Counted from the stretch's first letter, positions 33,899 through 43,821 are shown. The stretch: DNA of 64,000 nt from Deltaproteobacteria bacterium (GCA_029261815.1 JAJDAQ010000097.1:1-64000); one strand, 5' to 3'. Notes: generated by a model not told the origin, from the letters alone. Numbers and translations: made by a program.

Positions 33899-34917
33899 TC
33901 GGGTCGACTCGTCTGCTCGCGGATGCGGGTCCGCCTGGTCTCGATCCGATCGAACGGCGGGAGCCTGCCCGCCACGATCTCGGCGGCTTCCCTGTGACCT
34001 TGTTCATTCCAGTGCGGGTCCGGAAGATAGGGTGTCCAGGCGGGCGGACTCGGAAGGTCAATGATGCGGGCGCCCGCCGAAGCAAAGCCCGGGCGAAGCG
34101 CACGGGCTCCGCCGATCGGAACCAGGTAGTGCGCGATGCCGTCGCGCCGGACTTGGGCCAAGGCGTCGACGAATTCCGCGAAGCGTTCGCGCAGCACGGC
34201 GGGGTCTTCCGCCTCGGTGTCCGGGGATACCGAGGGAGCCCCTGAGCGCCCGCGATGAAACCGCACTCCGCCGTCGAACGGGCTTCGCGCACGCATCCAC
34301 AGGAACACACGCGTCCGAACCGCGTCGACGAAGGAGCCGCGAGCCATGCGCGCGGGATCGAGCCGATAGCCGTCGACGACGTCAGAAACTTCCGACCGTT
34401 GGCTACCGAAGCCGTGGGGGACGAGCTGGACAACCACGTCAGGCTGGAAGCGTGCGCGTTCGTCGAGCATCAAGCGCGTGATCCATGCGGCGTTGTACCC
34501 AGTCTGGCTCACGTTGAATACGATCGAGTCGTCGGGCCAGTCGCTGCGCGCGCGAAGAGCGCGTTCGAGCTCGATGTGGAAGAGCCGGTCGTCGTCTTCC
34601 ACACCGATGCCAAAAGCAAAGGATGCGCCGACCAGCATCACGCGCGGGCCGTCGGCCGCATCCGTGGCAATGCGGGCATCGCGGTAGCCCCACGCGTTGG
34701 TCGTGATCGGGTGGCCGAAGAGCCCTTCACGGCCGACCCAGGCCGTCGTGTCGGGCGCATGGCGGTAGGGGTAGGGGGGCGCAGCGACGAAAGTGCCGCG
34801 TCCCCAGTAGTCGCGGTTCGCCTCGTGCTCGGGAAAGTGGAGGCGAAGTCCGAGCTCGGTCGCGACCAATCCGGCGAGGACGCCAGCGACGATCCCGACA
34901 ACGACGCGACCGTTCAC
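33895..34917 (-). CDS. SGNH hydrolase-like protein, AlgJ/AlgX-like acetyltransferase partner
   Basis: 340 residues from a GTG. An N-terminal membrane anchor (VVVGIVAGVLAGLVATELGL) precedes a periplasmic SGNH domain: LVGASFAFGIG with Ser99 as nucleophile, an Asn block NVSQTGYNAAW, and the Asp/His pair D300-P-H302-W, the D-x-H-W motif of AlgJ and AlgX. It should transfer acetyl delivered by the adjacent MBOAT protein onto a polysaccharide, or remove it. The stop overlaps the MBOAT start (ATGA). The translation start is uncertain because no clear ribosome site is seen. Confidence 0.82.
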   Translation of the reverse strand: MNGRVVVGIVAGVLAGLVATELGLRLHFPEHEANRDYWGRGTFVAAPPYPYRHAPDTTAWVGREGLFGHPITTNAWGYRDARIATDAADGPRVMLVGASFAFGIGVEDDDRLFHIELERALRARSDWPDDSIVFNVSQTGYNAAWITRLMLDERARFQPDVVVQLVPHGFGSQRSEVSDVVDGYRLDPARMARGSFVDAVRTRVFLWMRARSPFDGGVRFHRGRSGAPSVSPDTEAEDPAVLRERFAEFVDALAQVRRDGIAHYLVPIGGARALRPGFASAGARIIDLPSPPAWTPYLPDPHWNEQGHREAAEIVAGRLPPFDRIETRRTRIREQTSRPE

Positions 34918-34942
34918 GCGGGCGGGCCCGGCGCGTCTGCGG

Positions 34943-35533
34943 CTAGAGCTCGGCCGCGGACGAGACGATGCGTCCGACGATGCCGTACTCCTGGGCTTCT
35001 TCGGGCGACATCCAGTAGTTGCGATCCGTGTCTTCTTCGACCTGCTCGAGGTCCTGGCCGGTCGCCTCGGCGATCGTGACGTTCAGCCGCTGGCGCGCCT
35101 TCAGGATCTCTTCCGCCTCGATGCGGATGTCACTCGCCGAGCCACCGACACCGCCAAGCGGCTGATGGATCATGAAGCGCGTGTTCGGCAGACAGAGCCG
35201 GTGGTCCTTGTCGACGGACAGGTAGATGTGGGTTCCCGCGCTCGCGACCCAGCCCGTGCCGATGATGCGGACCGGAGGACCCACGAAACGGATCATGTCG
35301 TGGATCGAATCGCCGGCTTCCACGTGGCCCCCCTCGGAGTGGAGGAAGATCGTGATGAGCTCATCATTCTCGGCCGCGAGGGCCAGGAGTTGCGCGGTCA
35401 CCATCTGGGCAAGCTTCGACGTGATTTCGCCGTGGATCAGGATCGTGCGCGATTCGAAGAGCTTGTCCGCGATACGGAGCAAGCCCGGTGCTGCACCGGC
35501 GGTTTCGTCGTTCTCGGGGTCTTTGTCGGCCAC
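34943..35533 (-). CDS. ClpP-like serine protease
   Basis: 197 residues from a GTG with GGAG 6 nt upstream; a TTG 69 nt earlier (35602), overlapping the preceding stop, is an alternative. The ClpP fold is clear: ESRTILIHGEITSKLAQMV, FLHSEGGHVEAGDSIHDMI, nucleophile Ser in TGWVASAGTHIYL, catalytic His in TRFMIHQPLGGVGGSASDI, and Asp in DTDRNYWMSPEEAQEYGIV. The Gly-Ser-Ala segment and missing N-terminal processing site mark it as a paralogue of housekeeping ClpP (no clpX adjacent). Probable intracellular peptidase with unknown partner; it lies just downstream of the PHP hydrolase gene. Confidence 0.85.
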   Translation of the reverse strand: MADKDPENDETAGAAPGLLRIADKLFESRTILIHGEITSKLAQMVTAQLLALAAENDELITIFLHSEGGHVEAGDSIHDMIRFVGPPVRIIGTGWVASAGTHIYLSVDKDHRLCLPNTRFMIHQPLGGVGGSASDIRIEAEEILKARQRLNVTIAEATGQDLEQVEEDTDRNYWMSPEEAQEYGIVGRIVSSAAEL

Positions 35534-35598
35534 TAGATTCTCCACGGCTGCGGAGCGTAACACTCGGTCTCTGGGGTTGCGAAGCAGGCGCCACACGA

Positions 35599-38295
35599 TC
35601 AAGGCGCCTCGAGCGGGGCCGTCAGCGTCCGGGGAAGCTCACCGGCCATCCCGGGCGGCGTCCATTCGCCGTCGGCGTCCTGGTCCACGAAGATCGGGTT
35701 GCTGAACGCGAGCGGCGTATAGCCGGGTGCGATGGCGGCGTAGGCCTCGCTCGCAGCTCCTTCGACCTCGACCGTGACGAAGGCGTCGGCCTCGAACGTG
35801 AGCGGCAGCGTGGTTTCGCTCGGTGCGGACACCGCTTGAACGACGACGGGTTCGCCGTTCACGAAGACGCGGAGTTCCGACACCGGGATCCAGTCGGGCG
35901 CGTCGACTGAAACGACCAGGCTGCCGGCTGGACCCGAGAATCGTTGGCCCGGTGCCGTCCCGCCCAGCATCACAGACAGGATCGGCCCCGAGGTTCCGAC
36001 CACGTTGCCCGCATCGAGAGCACGCGTGAACGCCGCCGGGTCGAAGCGTCCCGGATCGTCGTCCTCCAGTTGGACCAGGTTGCGAGGAATGGCCGGCAAG
36101 CGGCCCGCGCTGTGGGTGTCGCTATTTGCGGTACCCGTGTGGATGACGCCCTGGCGGAGCAGTGAGAACCAATCGGCACGGGTCAGGCGGTAGCGGTCCA
36201 TGCTCGGGCCGTTCAAGAGTTCGACCCCGTCGTAGTCGACGTCACGAGTTCCCAAGGCGGTCGGGGCTTCGATCAACGCGGCATTCGGCTCGGCGTCGAG
36301 CGGAAGTGCTGGGTCGTAGGCCTCGCCCCGGCGAGCGAGATGGGTGAAATAACTTCCGTCAGAAGGGCCGCCGGTGAAGGTGTCTCGCGGGTGATTGAGC
36401 TGTACCCAAGGTGCCGTGGGCAGTGCGCGCAAGCTGTCGAGGACATCGCGCAGGTGGCGTCCCTCGGCGTTGGTCGCTCCCCCTCGAAACGCCATTCGGT
36501 CGTACGGGACCGGCAGCGCATTCAGATGCCCGATCGTGAATGGCGCATCTCCGCCCTGGAACGCGCTCGTGACCTCCACACCCACGACGCTGGCGATGCG
36601 CGCGGCAAGTCCCAGTCGTTCGATCGCCGGTCTTGGGTCGAAGACGCGGTCGTGCTCGGTCATCACGAGGACTTCGCCGCCCATCGCCGCGAAAGCGCGC
36701 ACCTGGTCTTCGAGCGGAAACGCGGAGTCGAAACTCTCGGCCGAGTGCACGTGGAGATCTGCGCCGATCCATCCTGGTGTCGCGGTGGCTCGAGCCGGGG
36801 CCGCGATTTCGAGCGCCACGCGATCTCCGGCGGCGAGATCGAGTTGTGCGGTTCCGATGGAGTACTCGATGCCGCGCGTCGCGAGGACCCGATAGCGCCC
36901 CGGTCGTAGATCGACCGATGTCGGATCTCCGGGCACACCCGCGATCGAGACGCCGTTGGTGCGCGTTCCGACCCGGAGGGTCCTGTCTCCGACGGCGAGA
37001 CCCAGGTGGTCGTCGCCGAAGGCCGGGTCAAGCGTTTCGCCCTCGCCGATGAAGACGAGACGCATCGGGTCGCTGCTGGGGAGGTCGACGGTGGCGAACG
37101 CGGGGCCCGCAAGTCTTCCGACCTCGACGGTCTCGCCGCTGGCTTCGACCCCCTGGGTTGCTTCGAAGCCCTCTCCGCGCGTTGTGAGCTGATAGTCGCC
37201 TGACGGAACGACGAAAGAGAACTCGCCGGTCACGTCGTCGGGGCGGACTTCGGTCACAGGCGCGCCCAACGCGGTGAGGACGTGAACCCGAGTGGCCGGG
37301 TGCGCGGTCCCGCTGACACGCGTCCCGCCCTCGAACAGCGAGTCGGTGATCGACGCCACGTCGGCTTCATCGCCGACGATGATGCGTCGTTCGATCACCA
37401 ATGTCTGTTCGGTGCCCAATCGCATGAACGGAATCTGTGCGAACGAGAACAGGCCGGGCGGGTCGCCGGAGCCGAGAAAGTACGGGCGCGCAGCGAAGCC
37501 GAAGATGGAGACGTCTCCGCCGCTGGAAGCGAAAACGGGGACGGGCGTCGGCTCGCCATTCTCGGTCAAGAGCTCGGCACGATCGATCACGACGCCGTAT
37601 GCCACGCGCGGAAAGAGGTTCTCGCTTCCGACGAGAACAATGGCGTCAGCAGAAACGAACGCATCGACCATCGAGAGGAGATTGCTCGGGTTGCTGGCCG
37701 GGTGCGCGAAGCCGGAGGATCGCTCGAGGTCGGTGCGCAGTAGCGAGAAGGGCCGAAGCTGGCCGGTGGCATGCATCACGATGTCGGCCCAGGCAGAAAA
37801 GGAACCCCCATCGCCTGTCTTCCGGATCGTCGTGCGGACGGAGAGCGCGGTCGGGTCTTCCTGGTCTACCCGGTAGTGTGTCTCGATCGACAACCCAGGC
37901 GGATTCGAAACGGTTGTTAGGCTCGCGCTGCCGGAATTGACCTGCGTTCGGATCTCTTCGACGGTGATTGCCTGGCTTCGGTCTGCGTTGAGCAGAGGCT
38001 GCGTCGATCCCCACTGGTCGTTGTTCGCGCCGCATCGCGCAAGGTCGACGAGTACGCCCCCCGCAGACGACAGCGCGGATTCCCGCGTCGGGTCCGAGAA
38101 CGCGGCGCAGATCGTTCCGTTCTGGAGCGCCCAGTCGCCGACGCCGGCGGCCGCATCCGGCCCGCCCACGGAGAGCGCATCGAAACGCTCAGCCGAGATC
38201 TGCTCGGCGACGAAGGGGGAATCGCCGTGCCCGGCGGTCGGTAGGGCCAGGAGCATCACTACGGAGAGCACAGGGAAGCGGAGGATCGGTCGCAT
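35599..38295 (-). CDS. secreted CehA/McbA-type PHP metallohydrolase
   Basis: 898 residues. Residues 1-24 (VLSVVMLLALPTAGHG) form a signal peptide. About 500 residues of beta-rich sequence with repeated carboxypeptidase-regulatory-like strands precede a PHP domain: GWIGADLHVHSAESFDS with H-x-H, then VLVMTEHDRVFDP (E-H-D), and later HTGTANSDTHSAG. CehA-McbA proteins hydrolyse phosphate or carbamate esters with metal ions. The protein is probably periplasmic. Its start diverges from the CoA-transferase gene across 151 nt. Length is larger than typical family members because of the extra N-terminal domain. Confidence 0.85.
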   Translation of the reverse strand: MRPILRFPVLSVVMLLALPTAGHGDSPFVAEQISAERFDALSVGGPDAAAGVGDWALQNGTICAAFSDPTRESALSSAGGVLVDLARCGANNDQWGSTQPLLNADRSQAITVEEIRTQVNSGSASLTTVSNPPGLSIETHYRVDQEDPTALSVRTTIRKTGDGGSFSAWADIVMHATGQLRPFSLLRTDLERSSGFAHPASNPSNLLSMVDAFVSADAIVLVGSENLFPRVAYGVVIDRAELLTENGEPTPVPVFASSGGDVSIFGFAARPYFLGSGDPPGLFSFAQIPFMRLGTEQTLVIERRIIVGDEADVASITDSLFEGGTRVSGTAHPATRVHVLTALGAPVTEVRPDDVTGEFSFVVPSGDYQLTTRGEGFEATQGVEASGETVEVGRLAGPAFATVDLPSSDPMRLVFIGEGETLDPAFGDDHLGLAVGDRTLRVGTRTNGVSIAGVPGDPTSVDLRPGRYRVLATRGIEYSIGTAQLDLAAGDRVALEIAAPARATATPGWIGADLHVHSAESFDSAFPLEDQVRAFAAMGGEVLVMTEHDRVFDPRPAIERLGLAARIASVVGVEVTSAFQGGDAPFTIGHLNALPVPYDRMAFRGGATNAEGRHLRDVLDSLRALPTAPWVQLNHPRDTFTGGPSDGSYFTHLARRGEAYDPALPLDAEPNAALIEAPTALGTRDVDYDGVELLNGPSMDRYRLTRADWFSLLRQGVIHTGTANSDTHSAGRLPAIPRNLVQLEDDDPGRFDPAAFTRALDAGNVVGTSGPILSVMLGGTAPGQRFSGPAGSLVVSVDAPDWIPVSELRVFVNGEPVVVQAVSAPSETTLPLTFEADAFVTVEVEGAASEAYAAIAPGYTPLAFSNPIFVDQDADGEWTPPGMAGELPRTLTAPLEAP

Positions 38296-38446
38296 TGGGT
38301 GGATCTCCAGACGGGCGGTGGCCCGCGGGACGGGGCGGCGGCAGGGACGCCGCCTTTCGAGGCCTGCTAGCGTCCGAACCGGTCATTCTCGCGGGGGCCC
38401 GCTGCTCCCGCCACTGTGCGGCACGGCCGCGGCTCAGCGAGGACTC

Positions 38447-39697
38447 ATGCGCGTCGGCGAAGTGAAACATCCGGAGCGTGGGGATTCCGGGAAGCCCCTG
38501 GACGGTGTGCGCGTGCTCGCGGCTGAGCAGATGCAGGCGCTCCCCTACGCCACGCAGCTCCTGGTTCACCTGGGAGCCGAGGTCGTAAAGGTCGAGCCGC
38601 CTGGCCGCGGCGAGACCGGCCGGAACTCGAACCCGTTCGTGGTCGATGCCCTTGGCAACAAGGCAGGAGCGACCTTCCTTCGGCATAACCTCTCGAAGCA
38701 GAGCATCGCGCTGGACCTCAAGACCGATGCGGGCCGCGAGACCTTCAAGCGCCTGGTTCCGCACTTCGACATCGTCGCCGAGAACTTTCGCGCGGGCAGC
38801 ATGGAGCGGCTGGGGCTCGGCTACGATGTCCTGAGCGAGCTGCATCCGTCGCTGGTCTATGTCTCGCTCTCCGGGTTCGGCAAGTTGGTCGAGTCGCCGT
38901 ACGCAGACTGGCCCGCATTCGCTCCGATTGCCGAAGCGATGGGCGGCCTCTATGAGCCAACGCGCAAGGAGGGCCAGCCGCCTCCCGTCGTCGTGGCGGG
39001 AGCGCTCGGCGACAACGCGACCGCGCTCTATACCGTGATCGGCACGCTCGCGGCATTACGCCACCGCGATCGCACGGGTCTGGGACAACATGTGGATGTC
39101 TCGATGTATGACTCGATGGTGGCGATGACCGACATGGTGCCCTTCCTCTGGTCGATGGGCGCGCCAGCGCACATGGCCGGACCAGGCACCACGGCCCTGG
39201 TCGCGTCGTTCAAGGCCAGCGATGGCTATTTCGTTCTTGCGGTTCTGCGGGAGCACATGTTCGAGAAGCTGTGTCACAAGCTCGGACACCCCGAATGGCT
39301 CGACGATCCACGCTTCGCTGACCGCACGGGTTGGGCTCGGCACACCGATGACGTGATCCGGCCGGCGCTCGAAGCCTGGGCCGCAGACAAGACCAAGCTC
39401 GAAGCCGCGACGATTCTCTGTGCGGATGGCATCGTCGCGGGTCCCTCCAACCTGGCGGAGGACATTGCGGCCGATCCGCACATCGCGGCACACAACATGT
39501 TGATCGAAGTTCCCCGTCCCGACTCCGACCGGCCGTATCTCACCGTCGGAAACCCGGTCAAGATGTCGCGTCTGCAAGAGGGGCCCGTCGGTGGTTTCCC
39601 CTCTGTGGGCGAGCACACGGCAGAAGTCCTACGCGATCTGTTGGACGTCGGCGAAGAAGAACTCCAGGCGCTCCGCGATGCGGGTGCGATCGAATAG
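38447..39697 (+). CDS. CaiB/BaiF family CoA-transferase
   Basis: 416 residues from the ATG with GAGG 5 nt upstream; the open frame continues far upstream but overlaps the divergent gene. LDGVRVLAAEQMQALPYATQ, HLGAEVVKVEPPGRGE and HNLSKQSIALDLKTDAGRE are class III CoA-transferase motifs. The Asp in VVAGALGDNATALY (about residue 189) lies where formyl-CoA transferase has its catalytic Asp. It transfers CoA between two organic acids. It begins a two-gene operon with an isochorismatase-fold protein; the acid transferred is not known. Confidence 0.9.
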   Translation: MRVGEVKHPERGDSGKPLDGVRVLAAEQMQALPYATQLLVHLGAEVVKVEPPGRGETGRNSNPFVVDALGNKAGATFLRHNLSKQSIALDLKTDAGRETFKRLVPHFDIVAENFRAGSMERLGLGYDVLSELHPSLVYVSLSGFGKLVESPYADWPAFAPIAEAMGGLYEPTRKEGQPPPVVVAGALGDNATALYTVIGTLAALRHRDRTGLGQHVDVSMYDSMVAMTDMVPFLWSMGAPAHMAGPGTTALVASFKASDGYFVLAVLREHMFEKLCHKLGHPEWLDDPRFADRTGWARHTDDVIRPALEAWAADKTKLEAATILCADGIVAGPSNLAEDIAADPHIAAHNMLIEVPRPDSDRPYLTVGNPVKMSRLQEGPVGGFPSVGEHTAEVLRDLLDVGEEELQALRDAGAIE

Positions 39698-39710
39698 GAA
39701 GGAACGCGCC

Positions 39711-40322
39711 ATGGCTCGTGCTCTCGAAGACCGGATCCAGCCCGCGAAGACTGCGCTCATCACCCAGGAAATCCAACGGGGGGTCATTGGTGATCTGTCC
39801 GCGTTGCCCGACCTCGCGAAGGAGGCGAGCGCGATCCTGCCCAACATCGCGCGGCTCTGCGACGCCGCCCGTGCGGCCGGTGTGCTTGTGGTCCACTGCA
39901 CGGCCGAGCGGCGCGAGGACGGACGGGGCGCGAATACCAACGCGCGAATCTTCTCCTATATGGCGAAGATGGAGCCGCTCGCGCCCGGATCGGACCGCGC
40001 GGCCATCGTGCCCGAAGTCCCCGTAGAAGCTTCCGATGTCGTGATGCCGCGTCTTCACGGTCTTTCTCCGTTCCAGGGGACGGAGCTCGACTTCGTGCTG
40101 CGAAATCATGGCGTCGAGACCATCATCGGGACCGGTGTCAGCGTGAACGTCGCGATCACGAACCTGGCGCTCGACGCGGTGAACTCGTCCTACCAGGTCG
40201 TTATTCCAACCGACGCCGTGGCCGGGACGCCACGAGCCTATGTCGACATGGTATTCGAGCACACGCTGCGGAACGTCTCGACCCTGACGACGACGGACGA
40301 GGTGCTCGCCGCCTGGCAGTGA
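39711..40322 (+). CDS. isochorismatase-fold (cysteine hydrolase) protein with altered active site
   Basis: 203 residues from ATG after AGGAAGGAACGCGCC. Fold motifs: TALITQEIQRGVIG replaces the usual L-(V/I)-D-M-Q-N so that the catalytic Asp is Glu; ETIIGTGVSVNVAITNLALD lacks the nucleophilic Cys normally after T-x-V (Ala instead). EntB-like members also lack that Cys, so an isochorismatase-type or non-hydrolytic role is possible. It follows the CoA-transferase by 13 nt and is convergent with the large oxidoreductase gene, 7 nt apart. Function uncertain. Confidence 0.75.
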   Translation: MARALEDRIQPAKTALITQEIQRGVIGDLSALPDLAKEASAILPNIARLCDAARAAGVLVVHCTAERREDGRGANTNARIFSYMAKMEPLAPGSDRAAIVPEVPVEASDVVMPRLHGLSPFQGTELDFVLRNHGVETIIGTGVSVNVAITNLALDAVNSSYQVVIPTDAVAGTPRAYVDMVFEHTLRNVSTLTTTDEVLAAWQ

Positions 40323-40329
40323 GGCCGCG

Positions 40330-43300
40330 TCAGGCGTTCGTGCGTCGGTGGAAGGAATCCTCGAGGTCCCGCAGCTTCTCGCGGGCTTCCTCGAGGTGCC
40401 GTTCCTTCACCATGTCGTAGCCCCGCACGTATTCGGGCAAGCTGGCGATGGCGACGGCGGTCTCGAGGTTGTCCGGTGTCAGGCCGTCGAGGAGTTCAGC
40501 GACCTGGGCTTCGTAGTCCTTGATCAGCTGTCGTTCCAGCCGTCGATGCGCGCGGTACCCGAACGGATTGAACGGGGTGCCCCGCAGGAAGCGGAGCTTT
40601 CGCGTGAGCCGGAACACCGGGAGCATGTACTTCGCCGGAATGCTGAGCTTCTTGGCTCGACCGGTTTCTGCGTCGCGTGGCGCCAGGCCCGGCGCGAAGA
40701 ACAGGAAGTGGTCGGCCGCGAGATGGAGCTTCCACTCGTAGTCTCCCTCGAATTGCTGCGCGATCTGCTCTTCGAAGGTTCCATCGGTGTAGAGCCGTGC
40801 CACTTCGTACTCGTCCTTGATTGCGAGCAGCTTGAAGTAGTAACGGGCGACCGCGCGCGCGAGCGCATCCTGGTCTCCGGCCACCGAGCGCTCGCGTGCG
40901 GCGACGCGTTCGACGAACTTGCGATACCGCTTGGCGAGGCGTGCGTTCTGGTAGGCCGTCAACTCGGTCACCCGCTTCTCGACGATCCCATCCAATGTCG
41001 TCGCCAGGCCGTCGACCTGGCCGTCGCGGAGCAGCGGGCGGGCAGCCTGCTCAACCGCTTCGCGGTCGTGGGCCCAGAGTCGCCCCCAGGAAAGCGCGCG
41101 CTGGTTGGCATCGACGGCTCTTCCGTTCAGGGTGATGGCGCGCTCCAGTGCGGGGAGTCGAACCGGAATCCGGCCGAGTTGGACGGCGATGCCTAGCAAG
41201 AACATGTTCGTGTAGACGGCGTCGCCCATCAAAGCGGTTGCCAAGCTCGTGGCATCCACGATGTGGACGCCTCCGTCACCGCAGGCTTCGCGCGCGGCGC
41301 TCGTCATGGCGTCCGTCGACAAGTCCAGGTCCGCATTGGTGGCGAACTCGGCCGTCGGGGTGATGTGACCGTTGGCGACGAGCGTGGTCTGCGTTCCCAT
41401 CTTCGGGAGGTGTTCGTAGTTGGTCGCGGTCACGAGGTCGCAGCCAAGCACGACGTCGGCCCCGCCGAGTCCGATGCGCGTTGCAAAGATGTCGTCGGGA
41501 GAGGCCGCAACCCGCACGTGACTGGAGACCGGCCCGTTCTTCTGGCTGAGGCCGGTCACGTCGAGTTCCGAGACCCCCTTGCCTTCGAGGTGGGCCGCCA
41601 TCGACAGGATTGCACCAACGGTGACGACGCCGGTTCCGCCGATCCCGGCGAGGAGGACGTTGAACGGCGTCTCCAGCGCCGGTTCGGCCGGAGTCGGCAA
41701 TGCTTCGAAGACGCCACCCGCCTCAACCTGCTTGGGCGCGGCCTTCCGGAGTTGCCCGCCTTCGACCGAGACGAAGCTCGGGCAGTAGCCGTTCACACAG
41801 GAGTAATCCTTGTTGCACGACGACTGGTTGATGCGGCGCTTCCGTCCGAACTCGGTTTCGACCGGTTCGATGGAGATGCAGTTCGATTGCACCGAGCAGT
41901 CGCCGCAGCCTTCGCAGACGGCTTCGTTGATGACGATGCGTCGGTCCGGGTCCGGAAAGTCCCCCGTGCGGCGGAGGCGGCGCGCTTCGGCTGCGCAGGT
42001 CTGGTCGTAGACCAGTGCGGTGACGCCCGGAGTCTCGCGGAGCTGCTTCTGGACCGCGATCAAGTCGTCGCGGTGACGCACTTCGACGCCGGCCGGGAAG
42101 ATGCCCTTGGCGTACTTCTCCGGTTCGTTCGAGGCCACCACGATCTTCTTGACGCCTTCGGCCGTGAGCTGGTGGGCGATCTCGGGGCAGGTGATTTCGC
42201 CGTCCATCGGCTCGCCCTCAATGGGCTGGCCCCCGGTCATGGCGACCGCACCGTTCACGAGCACCTTGTACGTGATGTTCACACCCGCGGCGACGCACGC
42301 GCGAACGGCCAGAAGGCCCGAGTGGAAATAGGTCCCGTCTCCCAGGTTCTGGAAGACGTGCGGGAGTGACGTGTAGCGAGCCTGGCCGATCCAGTTGGCC
42401 CCTTCGCCTCCCATCTGGGTGGCACCGAACGTGCGACGCTCGGGAAAGAAGACGGCCATGCCGTGACATCCAATGCCACCGAGCGCGATCGAGCCCTCCG
42501 GAACGACGGTCGACGAGTTGTGCGGGCACCCGGAGCAGAACGAGGGCAGACGCTGTAGCTGTGCCGGCGGAAGAACCGGGGACACGTCGAAGCGCGGGCG
42601 AAGCGCGCGCGCGTTCTCACCGAGCTTGCGCTCGAGCCAGCCACGCAGGGCTTCCGCAATGATGGCGGGCGAGAGTTCGCCCTCCGACGGAAGGAGCGGC
42701 GCGCCACGTTCGTCGCGCTTTCCCAGCAATGTCGGTCGATCGGTTTCGTTGTAGAGGATGCGCGCGAGCTGCTCTTCCATCAGCGGCCGCTTCTCTTCAA
42801 CCACCAGGAGGTCTTCGAGCCCGTGCGCGAACTCCCGCGCTCCTTCGGGCTCGAGCGGCCAACTCATCGCGACCTTGTAGAGCGTGATTCCGAGATCGGC
42901 CGCACGTGCTTCGTCGAGTCCCAGCTCTTCCAGGGCCTGACGCACGTCGAGGTACGCCTTCCCCGTGGTCACGATTCCGAGCCGCCGGTTCGGCGAGTCG
43001 AGCACCACGCGGTCCAGCCGGTTCGCGCGAACGAATGCTTGCGCGGCGGGCAGCTTCACCTGGTAGAGCTGCTCCTCGATCTTCACCAACGTGTTGTTCA
43101 TCGTGACGTGGTGGTCGGCCTCGGGAAACGCGAAGTCGGGAACCACCGTCCTCACGCGATCGGGGCCCACGATGACCGAAGCCGCACTGTCGACCGTGTC
43201 GGTCAGACACTTGAAGGCGACCCAGCACCCCGAATAGCGAGAGAGCGCGAAGCCCATCAGGCCGAGGTCGACATAGTCCTGGACATTCGCCGGGTTGAGG

Positions 43301-43821
43301 ATCGGAACGCCGGCGTGCACGAAGGCATGTTCGCTTTGATGCGCGATCGACGAACTCTTGGCGCCCGGGTCATCACCACAGAGCGCGAGGACGCCCCCAC
43401 GTTCGGCGGTTCCCATGTAGTTCGCGTGTTTGATGGGATCGAGCGAACGATCGACGCCGGGCCCCTTGCCGTACCAGATCGAGAAGACGCCCTCGACGCG
43501 CGGACCCGGCTGCAGCACCGCTTGTTGGGTGCCCCAGATGGAGGTGGCGGCGAGATCCTCGTTCACCCCCGGCTCGAAGTGGATGCCGTTCGCGTCGAGC
43601 AGCGACTTCGCTTGCCAGAGCGCCATGTCGTAGGTGCCGAGCGGCGACCCCCGATACCCGGAAATGAAACCCTCGGTGTTCAGGCCGGCGGCCTCGTCTC
43701 GCCACTTCTGCATCAGTGGCAGGCGGACGAGCGCCTGCACGCCGGTCAGGTAGACGCGCCCGGACTCACGCGTGTAGCGGTGGTCGAGCTCGTAATCGGC
43801 ATCAAAAGAGGCGGCGGTCAT
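40330..43821 (-). CDS. fused indolepyruvate ferredoxin oxidoreductase
   Basis: 1163 residues, the fused IorA-ferredoxin-IorB form of proteobacteria. N-terminal pyrimidine/TPP domain (LPLMQKWRDEAAGLNTEGFI, GYRGSPLGTYDMAL), thiamine-binding domain with SFCSGCPHNSSTVVPEG and GIGCHGMAVFFPER, an iron-sulfur domain near residues 645-705 with VCEGCGDCSVQSNC and SCNKDYSCVNGYC, and a gamma domain NVLLAGIGGTGVVTVGAILS plus a C-terminal DUF6537-like tail. It oxidises aryl- or branched 2-oxo acids to acyl-CoA with ferredoxin. It diverges from an F420 oxidoreductase gene, sharing KstR-like site 3, so its role may be in catabolism of an aromatic or branched acid. Confidence 0.93.
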   Translation of the reverse strand: MTAASFDADYELDHRYTRESGRVYLTGVQALVRLPLMQKWRDEAAGLNTEGFISGYRGSPLGTYDMALWQAKSLLDANGIHFEPGVNEDLAATSIWGTQQAVLQPGPRVEGVFSIWYGKGPGVDRSLDPIKHANYMGTAERGGVLALCGDDPGAKSSSIAHQSEHAFVHAGVPILNPANVQDYVDLGLMGFALSRYSGCWVAFKCLTDTVDSAASVIVGPDRVRTVVPDFAFPEADHHVTMNNTLVKIEEQLYQVKLPAAQAFVRANRLDRVVLDSPNRRLGIVTTGKAYLDVRQALEELGLDEARAADLGITLYKVAMSWPLEPEGAREFAHGLEDLLVVEEKRPLMEEQLARILYNETDRPTLLGKRDERGAPLLPSEGELSPAIIAEALRGWLERKLGENARALRPRFDVSPVLPPAQLQRLPSFCSGCPHNSSTVVPEGSIALGGIGCHGMAVFFPERRTFGATQMGGEGANWIGQARYTSLPHVFQNLGDGTYFHSGLLAVRACVAAGVNITYKVLVNGAVAMTGGQPIEGEPMDGEITCPEIAHQLTAEGVKKIVVASNEPEKYAKGIFPAGVEVRHRDDLIAVQKQLRETPGVTALVYDQTCAAEARRLRRTGDFPDPDRRIVINEAVCEGCGDCSVQSNCISIEPVETEFGRKRRINQSSCNKDYSCVNGYCPSFVSVEGGQLRKAAPKQVEAGGVFEALPTPAEPALETPFNVLLAGIGGTGVVTVGAILSMAAHLEGKGVSELDVTGLSQKNGPVSSHVRVAASPDDIFATRIGLGGADVVLGCDLVTATNYEHLPKMGTQTTLVANGHITPTAEFATNADLDLSTDAMTSAAREACGDGGVHIVDATSLATALMGDAVYTNMFLLGIAVQLGRIPVRLPALERAITLNGRAVDANQRALSWGRLWAHDREAVEQAARPLLRDGQVDGLATTLDGIVEKRVTELTAYQNARLAKRYRKFVERVAARERSVAGDQDALARAVARYYFKLLAIKDEYEVARLYTDGTFEEQIAQQFEGDYEWKLHLAADHFLFFAPGLAPRDAETGRAKKLSIPAKYMLPVFRLTRKLRFLRGTPFNPFGYRAHRRLERQLIKDYEAQVAELLDGLTPDNLETAVAIASLPEYVRGYDMVKERHLEEAREKLRDLEDSFHRRTNA

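Noticed and set aside
38296-38446. KstR-like or GATACG operator between the PHP hydrolase and CoA-transferase genes
   Set aside because: Only CCGAACCGGTC-like partial text is present; it does not fit either palindrome.
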